Origin: Flavobacterium sp.
GTDB lineage: Bacteria; Bacteroidota; Bacteroidia; Flavobacteriales; Flavobacteriaceae
Length of the DNA: 64,000 nt
Direction of reading: 5' to 3'
Assembly: GCF_024642105.1 (NCBI RefSeq)
Contig: NZ_JAHEBT010000052.1
Span: 62,001-126,000 of the forward strand
The translations under genes were made by a program, and so were the position numbers. The notes under the pieces are model-generated. The model did not search any database. It was not told where the DNA came from and was given only the letters and a program-made list of their open reading frames with translations. This document shows, piece after piece, positions 48,140 through 56,190 of this stretch; within the stretch, counting starts at the first letter, position 1; every line of letters begins with the position of its first letter.

Positions 48140-48362
48140 AATTAAAACCCGTTGGGTGTAATTATTAAAAACGTCATTTCGAGTGTTTTTTGTGTAATCC
48201 CGAAACATCGGGATGGAACAAAAAATGTATCGAGAAACGTTTTTAATGAAATTTTACTTGTTCTGTCATCCTGAGCAAAACCGAAGGACAATTTTCTTTT
48301 GAAAATCACTCGAACTGACGTAAAATTATCATCAAAAACTAATTACACACAACGTGTTAATT
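48140..48362. repeat. Nested inverted repeat, REP/MITE-like
   Basis: Outer arms: AATTAA..GTTG.GTGTAATTA (48140-48164) faces its reverse (48340-48362). Inner arms: CGTCATTTCGAGTG (48172-48185) and CACTCGAACTGACG (48307-48320), 13 of 14 paired. Inside are TCCCGA/TCGGGA and 'GTCATCCTGAGCAAAACCGAAGGA'-like strings (shown in part), typical of interspersed repeats in Bacteroidota. It ends just before pepE and contains the first codons of the longer pepE frame. Confidence 0.7.
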
Positions 48363-48410
48363 AAAAAACGGGATTATGTACCTTTACCCTACTATAAAAT
48401 GATTTTGAAG

Positions 48411-49118
48411 ATGAAAAACATCCTATTGGCAAGCACCTCAACGGTATATGGAAGCGGCTTTTTAGACTACCTACTTCCTGAATTGGAGCAGCATTTTAAA
48501 GATTGCAACACCCTGCTTTTTATTCCGTATGCTCGATCTGGCGGAATGACACACGAGGAATATACGACTAAAGTGGCTTTGGCTTTTGCCAAAATAAACA
48601 TTGCCGTAAAAGGAATTCATGAATTTGAAAATCCTGCAGAGGCAGTTCAAAATGCTGAAGGAATTTTTACCGGAGGAGGAAATACGTTTGTTTTGGTTTC
48701 CCAATTGTACAAAAATCAAGTGATGGATGTTTTGGCTGAAAAACTAAAAAGCGGAACGCCCTATTTAGGTACTAGCGCCGGCAGCAATATTGCAGGATTA
48801 ACCATTCAAACCACCAATGACATGCCTATTGTGTACCCTCCTAGTTTTCAAACACTGGGAATGATTCCGTTCAATTTGAATCCGCATTTTATCGATTCTG
48901 AAGGGCCTGATAACCACATGGGAGAAACCCGAGAAGCGAGAATTAAGGAATTTCACACCTTCAATTCTATTCCAGTTTTAGGGCTACGCGAAGGAAGTTG
49001 GCTAGCAATCAAAGGAAATACAATTACATTAAAAGGCCATCTCAAAGCACGTCTTTTTAGACAAAATCAGTTAGCTGAAGAACTAGAAAGCGGTGCCGAT
49101 TTAAGTTTTATAAAATAA
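48411..49118 (+). CDS. pepE: Dipeptidase E (peptidase S51)
   Basis: 235 residues from ATG 48411 ('MKNILLASTSTVYGSGFLDYL'-type start). The frame is open to 48354 but that part lies in an inverted repeat. The nucleophile serine is in GTSAGSN (near residue 122); 'FTGGGNTFVL' precedes it and 'PHFIDSEGPDN' follows, with family His and acid. It cleaves Asp-X dipeptides in the cytoplasm. A TACCTTTA element (48379-48386) is a weak -7 match. Confidence 0.92.
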   Translation: MKNILLASTSTVYGSGFLDYLLPELEQHFKDCNTLLFIPYARSGGMTHEEYTTKVALAFAKINIAVKGIHEFENPAEAVQNAEGIFTGGGNTFVLVSQLYKNQVMDVLAEKLKSGTPYLGTSAGSNIAGLTIQTTNDMPIVYPPSFQTLGMIPFNLNPHFIDSEGPDNHMGETREARIKEFHTFNSIPVLGLREGSWLAIKGNTITLKGHLKARLFRQNQLAEELESGADLSFIK

Positions 49119-49153
49119 ATCTGTTCTATCCGTGAAATCCGTGGCAAATATTT

Positions 49154-49545
49154 AACCGCAGATTCGCAGATTATTTTACAAACTTTTTACCACATAGATA
49201 CATAGAAAGGATAGCCTTTAAAAGATAGAGATAGCCATTTCATTCTTCACATAGCTATGTGAAGAATACAATTATTTCTATCTTTTCTTTTTATTTACCT
49301 AAAAGACCTATGTTTCTATGTGGTTAATTTGTATTTATAAATTTTAAATCAATAAACAAAATAAATTTAGAGGAAACCGCAGATTCGCAGATTATTTTAC
49401 AAACTTTTTACCACATAGATACATAGAAAGGATAGCCTTTAAAAGATAGAGATAGCCATTTCATTCTTCACATAGCTATGTGAAAAATACGATTATTTCT
49501 ATCTTTTCTTTTTATTTCCTAATAGTCCTATGTTTCTATGTGGTT
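49154..49545. repeat. Two 172-bp direct copies of a long palindromic repeat
   Basis: Copy 1 is 49154-49325, copy 2 is 49375-49545, 49 bp apart, nearly identical (about ten differences by eye). Each opens with ACCGCAGATTCGCAGATT. From ACCACATAG (49189, 49410) to CTATGTGGT (49324, 49544) each is a long imperfect hairpin: AAAAGATAGA pairs with TCTATCTTTT, and the centre CTTCACATAGCTATGTGAAG is a perfect palindrome. No ORF. Just before copy 1 is ATCCGTGAAATCCGTGGCAA, related to the termini of the cassette at 61459-61899. Confidence 0.85.
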
Positions 49546-49572
49546 CATACATCTGAATATAGAAAATAAAAA

Positions 49573-49594
49573 AGCCGAAACAAAAGTTTCGGCT
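49573..49594 (-). terminator. Terminator of the second tRNA-Gly (49602)
   Basis: AGCCGAAAC (49573-49581) pairs with GTTTCGGCT (49586-49594). On the minus strand a T-rich run follows. Confidence 0.85.
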
Positions 49595-49601
49595 CTAAAG
49601 A

Positions 49602-49673
<72 letters not shown>

Positions 49674-49695
49674 ATGAAAAACAGTAAATAAAAAA

Positions 49696-49714
49696 CCTCA
49701 AATTAGATTTGAGG
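49696..49714 (-). terminator. Terminator-like hairpin between the two tRNA genes
   Basis: CCTCAAAT (49696-49703) pairs with ATTTGAGG (49707-49714), followed on the minus strand by TTTTTTA. It could end the first tRNA or be a processing element. Confidence 0.75.
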
Positions 49715-49721
49715 CTTTAGA

Positions 49722-49793
<72 letters not shown>

Positions 49794-49805
49794 ATTTCAA
49801 CGGTG

Positions 49806-49838
49806 CAAATATAAATAATAAGTTTTCATGATTGCAAG
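49806..49838 (-). promoter_or_regulatory. Promoter of the tRNA-Gly pair
   Basis: TATATTTG (49806-49813, minus strand) is a full TAnnTTTG match, and TTG at 49836-49838 sits about 22 bp upstream, in range for the -33 element. Confidence 0.75.
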
Positions 49839-49956
49839 TTTTTTTCAAAAAAATAACAAACTTCTCTTTTAAGGAAACCAATACATGCACTCGATTTAAT
49901 TCATAAATATTTTAGTATGAAATTATTATCTCTTTAATTTGTATTAAAATTTTGCT

Positions 49957-50403
49957 TTGAAAAACAACCATTCTATTCAAGAAATTACCGCAATTCGTAC
50001 TTATCCCGTAAGACAGGCCGTTTTAAGAGCAGGCAAACCCATTGAAAGTTGCCATTTTGTGGGAGATGAATTACCCTCTACTCATCATTTTGGGTATTTT
50101 ACAGCAAACCAACTCCTAGGCGTCATCTCTCTTTTTGAAGCTAAAAATGCTACTTTTGAGCAACAAAAATCTTTTCAAATTAGAGGAATGGCCGTTTTAG
50201 AAAGCCATCAAAAAAAAGGTATTGGCGAGGCGTTGGTTAGAGAAGTAGAAACCTTTTGTAAAAAACAAAAAACCACATTAATTTGGTTCAATGCTCGAAC
50301 TTCAGCTGTTGGATTTTATAAAAAAATGGACTATGAAATAGCGGGTTCTGAATTTGAAATTAAGGAAGTTGGGCCTCATTTCTTGATGTATAAAAAAATC
50401 TAA
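49957..50403 (+). CDS. GNAT family N-acetyltransferase
   Basis: 148 residues. The acetyl-CoA loop region reads 'IRGMAVLESHQKKGIGEALVREVE' (in part QKKGIGEAL, the R/Q-x-x-G-x-G/A motif), and 'SAVGFYKKMDYE' is the C-terminal GNAT motif. It starts with TTG at 49957; no in-frame ATG lies upstream before a stop, and the first internal ATG is inside the fold. Substrate unknown. It converges on the transpeptidase gene with a 4-bp overlap. Confidence 0.85.
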   Translation: MKNNHSIQEITAIRTYPVRQAVLRAGKPIESCHFVGDELPSTHHFGYFTANQLLGVISLFEAKNATFEQQKSFQIRGMAVLESHQKKGIGEALVREVETFCKKQKTTLIWFNARTSAVGFYKKMDYEIAGSEFEIKEVGPHFLMYKKI

Positions 50404-51098
50404 GAAGATAGGGATGACACTAATTTAGGATGGTAAATAAAAAGACAAGATTTGTCTTTAATCGCGCTAATAATTTCTTTAGATAAAGCAACTGGAACAG
50501 CTGGACATCCTTGACTTCGACCTAATCTTTTATTGTTTTTAACAAAAGAATTAGATACATAGTCTGCCGCATGCATCACCACTCCCCTATTTCTTGCATT
50601 GTCGTTGATTCCTTTTTCAAGACCATCTAATCGCAGTGACAATCCGTGTTTCCCATTATACACTTCTCCTGTAGCGTAAAATCCTAAACTACTTTTAAAA
50701 GACTGAGCAGCATTCGAAAAACTGTTGGCAAATTCTTCCCCTGTATTTCTTCCATGTGCCACCAAGGATTGAAACAAAATAGTTTTTGAGGCTAAATCAA
50801 TTACCCAAAGACGTTTCACATTAGACGACAAACTAAAATCAATCAAAGTCAGAATGTCTTTTTTGATTATTCCCTTTTCTTTCAATTTATAAAACCCTTT
50901 CAAAGCTTGAGTAAAACTGGCTAACTTAGGCAATTCATACTGATTCGTCTGTAAATCGGAATACAAGGCAACGGCTGCGCTTTCAGTAATTAAATTCGTT
51001 TTTTTGGATTTTGACTTTGTTGAAGTGGGATTGGCATTCAGATGAGCCGTAAAAGAAGTAAATAAAAAAAGTGTAATCGTTAAAAATTGGGCAACCAT
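50400..51098 (-). CDS. Murein L,D-transpeptidase catalytic-domain protein
   Basis: 232 residues with a signal peptide ('FLTITLFLFTSFTAHLNA'). The catalytic motif is in 'GRSQGCPAVP' with Cys198, His176 in 'VVMHAADYVS' and the substrate region 'YNGKHGLSLRLDG'. It belongs to the YkuD_2-type envelope transpeptidases, which may cross-link or trim peptidoglycan in the periplasm. Confidence 0.88.
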   Translation of the reverse strand: MVAQFLTITLFLFTSFTAHLNANPTSTKSKSKKTNLITESAAVALYSDLQTNQYELPKLASFTQALKGFYKLKEKGIIKKDILTLIDFSLSSNVKRLWVIDLASKTILFQSLVAHGRNTGEEFANSFSNAAQSFKSSLGFYATGEVYNGKHGLSLRLDGLEKGINDNARNRGVVMHAADYVSNSFVKNNKRLGRSQGCPAVPVALSKEIISAIKDKSCLFIYHPKLVSSLSS

Positions 51099-51345
51099 AG
51101 TATTTTGTTAATGAATTTTAGATTTGAGAATTGCAAAGATACGCTCAAAAACAAGTCAATCAATTAAAAAACAACACTTTAACTTAATTTTTAACAAATC
51201 AAAACGGTTTAACACAACTTATCTTAAATAGATATGATAGTATAGTGTAACAAATTAAAATAATCAAGACTAATTGCATGCAATCCAATTTTATAGACAA
51301 AATTACGTTGTACTAATTTAAACCTGCTAATTGCATCCCCAAAAT

Positions 51346-53751
51346 ATGAAATCATTTTTCAGCCTAGTTGTAGTCTTTATATGTTGCTTTGGCTATAGCC
51401 AAAAAAAATCGTTAACCACTCAGTTCACAACGGAAAAAATTACCATTGATGGTAAATTTGATGAAGGAGCGTGGTTAAAAGCCGACGTAGCCAAAGATTT
51501 CGTGATGTGGATGCCAGACAATGGAAAAGCAGAACCCAAAGAAACGCGTACCGAAGTCAGAGTAACTTATGATAATGAAGCGGTCTATTTTGCCGCTACG
51601 ATGTATGATAATGAACCGACTAAAATCTTAAAAGAATTAAGCCAAAGGGACAACTCTGGAACGGCAGATCGTGTAGGCGTTTTTATCAACGGATACAATG
51701 ATGGCCAACAAGAATTCAGCTTTATTTTGAGTGCTGCTGGAGTTCAAGAAGATTTTCTTTTTACCGAAAGTAACGGAGAAGATTCTTCATGGAATGCTAT
51801 TTGGGAAGGGAAAACTCAAATCACCGATTTTGGTTGGACAGCCGAAATAAAAATTCCCTATGCTGCACTTCGATTTTCATCAGAAAAAAAACAAACTTGG
51901 GGAATTAATTTCATTCGGGATTTTAAAAGAGCGCGCGCGTTTTATTCTTGGAATTTAATCGATAATAAAATCAATTCTAGAGGCAATCAAGAAGGCGTTT
52001 TAAATGGAATTGAAAATATTAAAACTCCCACTCGTCTATTCCTTATACCCTATTCTTCTTTTTACTTGAACTCAAATGCCAATCAAAAAACAAAAGGTGA
52101 TTTAAAAGGTGGAGTCGACATTAAATACGGCATTAATGATGCGTTTACTTTAGATGCTATTTTAGTGCCCGACTTTGGGCAAACCACTTTTGACAATGTA
52201 ATTTTAAACTTAGGACCTTTTGAACAACAATTCAATGAAAATCGTCCTTTTTTTACGGAAGGAACAGAGTTATTTAGTAAAGGTGATTTATTTTATTCTC
52301 GAAGAATTGGCGGAAGCCCAACTATTTATCCTGACTTATTTTCTAACGAGTCGTTTACCGAATATCCTGCAAAGGTCAATTTACTAAACGCTTTAAAAAT
52401 TTCAGGAAGAACTAAAAATGGTTTAGGCATTGGTGTTTTGAACGCTGTGACTGAGAAAACAGAAGCTATTATTACCAATGATATTACTGGAACTACTCGT
52501 AAGGCATTGATAGAACCTTTGGCTAATTACAATGTATTTGTTTTAGACCAACGCTTTAGGAAAAATTCATCTGTTTCCTTTATCAATACCAATGTAACGC
52601 GCAATGGAGATGGACGTGACGGAAATGTTTCGGCTCTTTTATTTGATTTAAACACGAAGAAAAATACCTATAATTTATCTGGGGATTATAAATATAGCTT
52701 TGTTAATGGATTAGGTGTAGAAAATAAAAAAGGATACAGTTCTAGTATCAATATTGGAGAAACTAGTGGCAAGTTTCAGTATGGAGCTGGGGCTGAATAT
52801 ATTTCAAAAGAATTTGACAAAGACGATATGGGCATTCAATTCCAGAGCAATTATCATAGTTTCTATTCCAATGGAAGTTACCGCATTTTAAACCCGACCA
52901 AGACCTTCAATATGTTCAACATATATGTGAATCTCTATTCAGAATTTGACAACCGCTCAGGTCGAATCCAACAAGGAATGATGAATTTTAATTTGAATTC
53001 TATGACCAAAAAGAATAATTATTATGGTGGTGGTTTCAATGCAAGGCCAATAAAAACCTATGATTTCTATGAACCAAGAACACAAAACCAATCCCGTTTT
53101 CTTAAAATTCCAGAAGTAATAAACGCCTATTTTTTTTACTCTTCGAATTACAATAACCGCTTTGCTTTTGAATTTAATCCTTCCTACGGGATAGCTAATG
53201 AAAAAGGACGAATCGGATATGGACTCTCCATTTCACCACGATACCGTTTTTCGGATCACTTTTCTTTAAACTTTAACTTCGACTTTAGTCAACAAAATAA
53301 TAACATAGGTTATGTAGGGGACAATTCCGTTTCAAATGAAATTTTTATGGGACGTAGAGATCGCTCCACATATATCAACACCTTACAAGGAAAGTTCACT
53401 ATTAATAGCGACATGAACTTTAACCTTTCGTTGCGCCATTATCTGAGCTACGCAACCTATAATCAATATTATAGCTTGCAAAATGACGGATCAATTGTAC
53501 CCACATCGAATTATACCGAAAACAGCAACTCCAATTTTAACGCTTGGAATTTAGATTTGTCGTATTCTTGGTGGTTTGCTCCTGGAAGCCAAGTTTCTAT
53601 CTTATATAGAAACAATGCCGCTTTATTTGAAAATGAATTCAAACGAGATTTAGGCAATAATTTTCAAAAAGTGATTGATAAGAATAACTTAAACCATGTT
53701 TTTTCAATAAGTGTTCGTTACTTTATCGACTACAACTCTTTAAAAAAATAA
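51346..53751 (+). CDS. DUF5916 / CBM9-like domain outer-membrane protein
   Basis: 801 residues from ATG 51346 (the frame also opens at a TTG 15 bp upstream). A signal peptide ('MKSFFSLVVVFICCFGYSQ') is followed by a CBM9-like beta-sandwich (about 20-215: 'KITIDGKFDEGAWLKADVAKDF' type opening) and then DUF5916 repeats rich in aromatic residues (about 230-801) that look like an outer-membrane beta-barrel; the last residues end in a strand. Role unknown; often near glycan or T9SS functions in Bacteroidota. Confidence 0.85.
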   Translation: MKSFFSLVVVFICCFGYSQKKSLTTQFTTEKITIDGKFDEGAWLKADVAKDFVMWMPDNGKAEPKETRTEVRVTYDNEAVYFAATMYDNEPTKILKELSQRDNSGTADRVGVFINGYNDGQQEFSFILSAAGVQEDFLFTESNGEDSSWNAIWEGKTQITDFGWTAEIKIPYAALRFSSEKKQTWGINFIRDFKRARAFYSWNLIDNKINSRGNQEGVLNGIENIKTPTRLFLIPYSSFYLNSNANQKTKGDLKGGVDIKYGINDAFTLDAILVPDFGQTTFDNVILNLGPFEQQFNENRPFFTEGTELFSKGDLFYSRRIGGSPTIYPDLFSNESFTEYPAKVNLLNALKISGRTKNGLGIGVLNAVTEKTEAIITNDITGTTRKALIEPLANYNVFVLDQRFRKNSSVSFINTNVTRNGDGRDGNVSALLFDLNTKKNTYNLSGDYKYSFVNGLGVENKKGYSSSINIGETSGKFQYGAGAEYISKEFDKDDMGIQFQSNYHSFYSNGSYRILNPTKTFNMFNIYVNLYSEFDNRSGRIQQGMMNFNLNSMTKKNNYYGGGFNARPIKTYDFYEPRTQNQSRFLKIPEVINAYFFYSSNYNNRFAFEFNPSYGIANEKGRIGYGLSISPRYRFSDHFSLNFNFDFSQQNNNIGYVGDNSVSNEIFMGRRDRSTYINTLQGKFTINSDMNFNLSLRHYLSYATYNQYYSLQNDGSIVPTSNYTENSNSNFNAWNLDLSYSWWFAPGSQVSILYRNNAALFENEFKRDLGNNFQKVIDKNNLNHVFSISVRYFIDYNSLKK

Positions 53752-53851
53752 TAAATTTCCATCAAATTCATTTATAAAACAAAAACGATTGTATTTGTTA
53801 CTATTTGAATAATTGTGAATTGGAAGTATTCGGAGATTTTTAGAAATGCCT

Positions 53852-53859
53852 TATCTTTG
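53852..53859 (+). promoter_or_regulatory. Promoter -7 element of gpmI
   Basis: TATCTTTG, exact TAnnTTTG match, 17 bp before ATG 53876. Confidence 0.65.
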
Positions 53860-53875
53860 CCTAAAATAAATTCCG

Positions 53876-55393
53876 ATGAACAAGAAAGTTATCCTTATGA
53901 TTTTAGACGGTTGGGGAAAATCTCCTGACCCTAAAGTATCTGCAATAGACAATGCGAATGTCCCTTTTATAAATAGTTTATATACAAAATACCCAAGCGC
54001 TCAATTGAGAACTGACGGTTTAAACGTTGGTTTGCCTGAAGGTCAAATGGGAAATTCAGAAGTAGGCCACATGAACCTTGGAGCTGGACGTATTGTGTAC
54101 CAAGATTTAGCCAAAATTAATTTGGCCGTAGCCAATAAAACATTGGCCAAAGAACAAGTGCTGATTGACGCTTTTAACTACGCTAAAGCCAACAATAAAA
54201 AAGTACACTTTTTAGGTTTGGTTTCTGATGGTGGTGTACACTCGCACACCTCTCATTTAAGAGGTTTGATCGATGCTTCACAAGAATACGGACTAGACAA
54301 AGTATTCATTCACGCGTTTACTGACGGACGTGACGTAGATCCTAAATCAGGAAAAAAATACATTCAAGACTTACACGATTATATTGCGCCAACACCGGTT
54401 AAAATTGCCTCGGTAATTGGTCGTTACTACGCAATGGATCGTGACAAACGTTGGGAAAGAGTAAAATTAGCCTACGATTTAGTGGTACATGGAACTGGAA
54501 CTCCAACAAAAGATGTGGTAACTTCTATTGCAACCAGTTACGGAAACGATGTGACTGATGAATTTATTCAGCCGCTTGTTGCTGTGGATGCTAACGAAAA
54601 ACCATTGGCTATAATTGAAGAAGACGACGTGGTTATTTTCTTCAACTTTAGAACTGATAGAGGTCGTGAATTGACTGAAGCGCTTTCGCAACAAGATTTT
54701 CACGAGCAAAACATGCACAAATTGAATTTGTATTATGTAACGCTAACCAACTACGACGAAACCTACCAAAATGTAAAAGTGGTGTACAATAAAGATAACA
54801 TCACAGAAACTTTAGGGGAAGTATTGGAAAAAGCCAACAAAAAACAAATTCGTATTGCCGAAACTGAGAAATACCCACACGTGACGTTTTTCTTTTCGGG
54901 CGGTAGAGAAACTCCTTTCGAGGGTGAAACTAGAATCTTAAGAAACTCACCTAAAGTGGCGACTTACGATTTGAAACCAGAAATGAGTGCTTACGAATTG
55001 AAAGACGCTTTGGTTCCTGAATTGAATAAAGGAGAAGTGGATTTTGTTTGTTTGAACTTCGCTAACGGAGACATGGTAGGACACACCGGAATCATGGAAG
55101 CGGCTATCAAAGCTTGTGAAGCGGTAGATATTTGTGTAAAAGAAGTGGTAGAAGCGGCTTTAACTAATGACTATACTACTATCATCATTGCAGATCACGG
55201 AAACTGTGAAACCATGATTAATCCTGATGGATCACCTAATACAGCACACACTACGAATCCTGTGCCAATTATTTTAGTAGATAAAGACTTGAAAAAAATT
55301 AACGACGGTGTTTTAGGAGATATTGCTCCAACCATTTTAGAATTGATGGGCGTTGCACAACCTGCTGCTATGACAAGTCATTCGTTATTGTAG
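53876..55393 (+). CDS. gpmI: 2,3-bisphosphoglycerate-independent phosphoglycerate mutase GpmI
   Basis: 505 residues, alkaline-phosphatase fold. 'LMILDGWGKSPDP' binds metal, the catalytic serine is in 'GQMGNSEVGHMNLG', 'FTDGRDVDPKSG' and 'IIADHGNCE' give more metal ligands. It interconverts 3- and 2-phosphoglycerate in glycolysis with two Mn2+. A terminator follows. Confidence 0.96.
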   Translation: MNKKVILMILDGWGKSPDPKVSAIDNANVPFINSLYTKYPSAQLRTDGLNVGLPEGQMGNSEVGHMNLGAGRIVYQDLAKINLAVANKTLAKEQVLIDAFNYAKANNKKVHFLGLVSDGGVHSHTSHLRGLIDASQEYGLDKVFIHAFTDGRDVDPKSGKKYIQDLHDYIAPTPVKIASVIGRYYAMDRDKRWERVKLAYDLVVHGTGTPTKDVVTSIATSYGNDVTDEFIQPLVAVDANEKPLAIIEEDDVVIFFNFRTDRGRELTEALSQQDFHEQNMHKLNLYYVTLTNYDETYQNVKVVYNKDNITETLGEVLEKANKKQIRIAETEKYPHVTFFFSGGRETPFEGETRILRNSPKVATYDLKPEMSAYELKDALVPELNKGEVDFVCLNFANGDMVGHTGIMEAAIKACEAVDICVKEVVEAALTNDYTTIIIADHGNCETMINPDGSPNTAHTTNPVPIILVDKDLKKINDGVLGDIAPTILELMGVAQPAAMTSHSLL

Positions 55394-55409
55394 AATAAAC
55401 TACCTTAAA

Positions 55410-55446
55410 AAGCAAAGCTGTTCCAATTTGGAGCAGCTTTTTTTAT
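55410..55446 (+). terminator. Terminator of gpmI
   Basis: AAAGCTGTTCC (55414-55424) pairs with GGAGCAGCTTT (55430-55440), one G-T wobble at most, then T6. Confidence 0.88.
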
Positions 55447-55470
55447 AAATAAAAGTTAAAATTTCAATAT

Positions 55471-55493
55471 TAATAGTAATACTATTATATTTG
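55471..55493 (+). promoter_or_regulatory. TetR-gene promoter with overlapping palindrome
   Basis: TAATAGT-AAT-ACTATTA (55471-55487) is a perfect inverted repeat. Its last two bases begin the -7 element TATATTTG (55486-55493), so a bound repressor would block the promoter. A related site lies before map. Confidence 0.65.
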
Positions 55494-55512
55494 CATAAAA
55501 ATATATCATTTT

Positions 55513-56184
55513 ATGCAAGCTATTTTATCCAACATCATCATTTCGGTCAATGACAAGCTCTACGTCAAGAACCCTGAAACATCCGATTTAGGCAAAAAAA
55601 TTATTGAACATAGTATTGTATTGATTAATGAAATTGGCTTTGAAAACTTCACCTTTAAAAAATTAGGCGAAAAAATAAATTCCAATGAAAGTTCAATTTA
55701 TCGCTATTTCGAAAGCAAACATAAGTTAATGTTGTACCTATCTTCTTGGTATTGGGGCTGGATTGAATACAAACTCGTTTTTGCGACAAGCAATGTCTCA
55801 GACCCAATGGAAAAATTAAAAAAAGCAATCACTATAGTGACTGAAAAAGTAGAAGATGACACCGCTACTTTACATATTAATGAATCCATTTTGAATAAAA
55901 TTATTATCCAAGAATTCACTAAAACTTTACTTACTAAAGAAGTTGACGAAGAAAATAAAGAAGGATTTTTTATCGTATATAAAAGAATTATCAATCGAAT
56001 AATTGAAATTATAGTAGAGACTAATCCTAACTATACTTTTGCAAAAAGCCTAGCGTCTTCTATCGTTGAAGGAGCTTTACACCAACATTTTTTAAAAGAG
56101 CACCTAACAACTATTACCAACTGCACCGAAACGTGTTCTGTAACAGATTTTTATATTGATTTAGCTGAAAAAACTCTAAGATAA
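55513..56184 (+). CDS. TetR/AcrR family transcriptional regulator
   Basis: 223 residues: an N-terminal HTH ('FTFKKLGEKINSNESSIYRYFESKHKLM' in outline, residues about 45-75; SSIYRYFESK is the family core) and a helical ligand domain. It is the first gene of an operon with the ABC/HlyD/TolC exporter, 6 bp upstream of the ABC gene. It probably represses this operon through the palindrome in its own promoter. Confidence 0.93.
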   Translation: MQAILSNIIISVNDKLYVKNPETSDLGKKIIEHSIVLINEIGFENFTFKKLGEKINSNESSIYRYFESKHKLMLYLSSWYWGWIEYKLVFATSNVSDPMEKLKKAITIVTEKVEDDTATLHINESILNKIIIQEFTKTLLTKEVDEENKEGFFIVYKRIINRIIEIIVETNPNYTFAKSLASSIVEGALHQHFLKEHLTTITNCTETCSVTDFYIDLAEKTLR

Positions 56185-56190
56185 CTAATT

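Noticed and set aside
48354..48410. Upstream extension of pepE
   Set aside because: It lies partly in the nested inverted repeat and does not match family N-termini; start taken as 48411.
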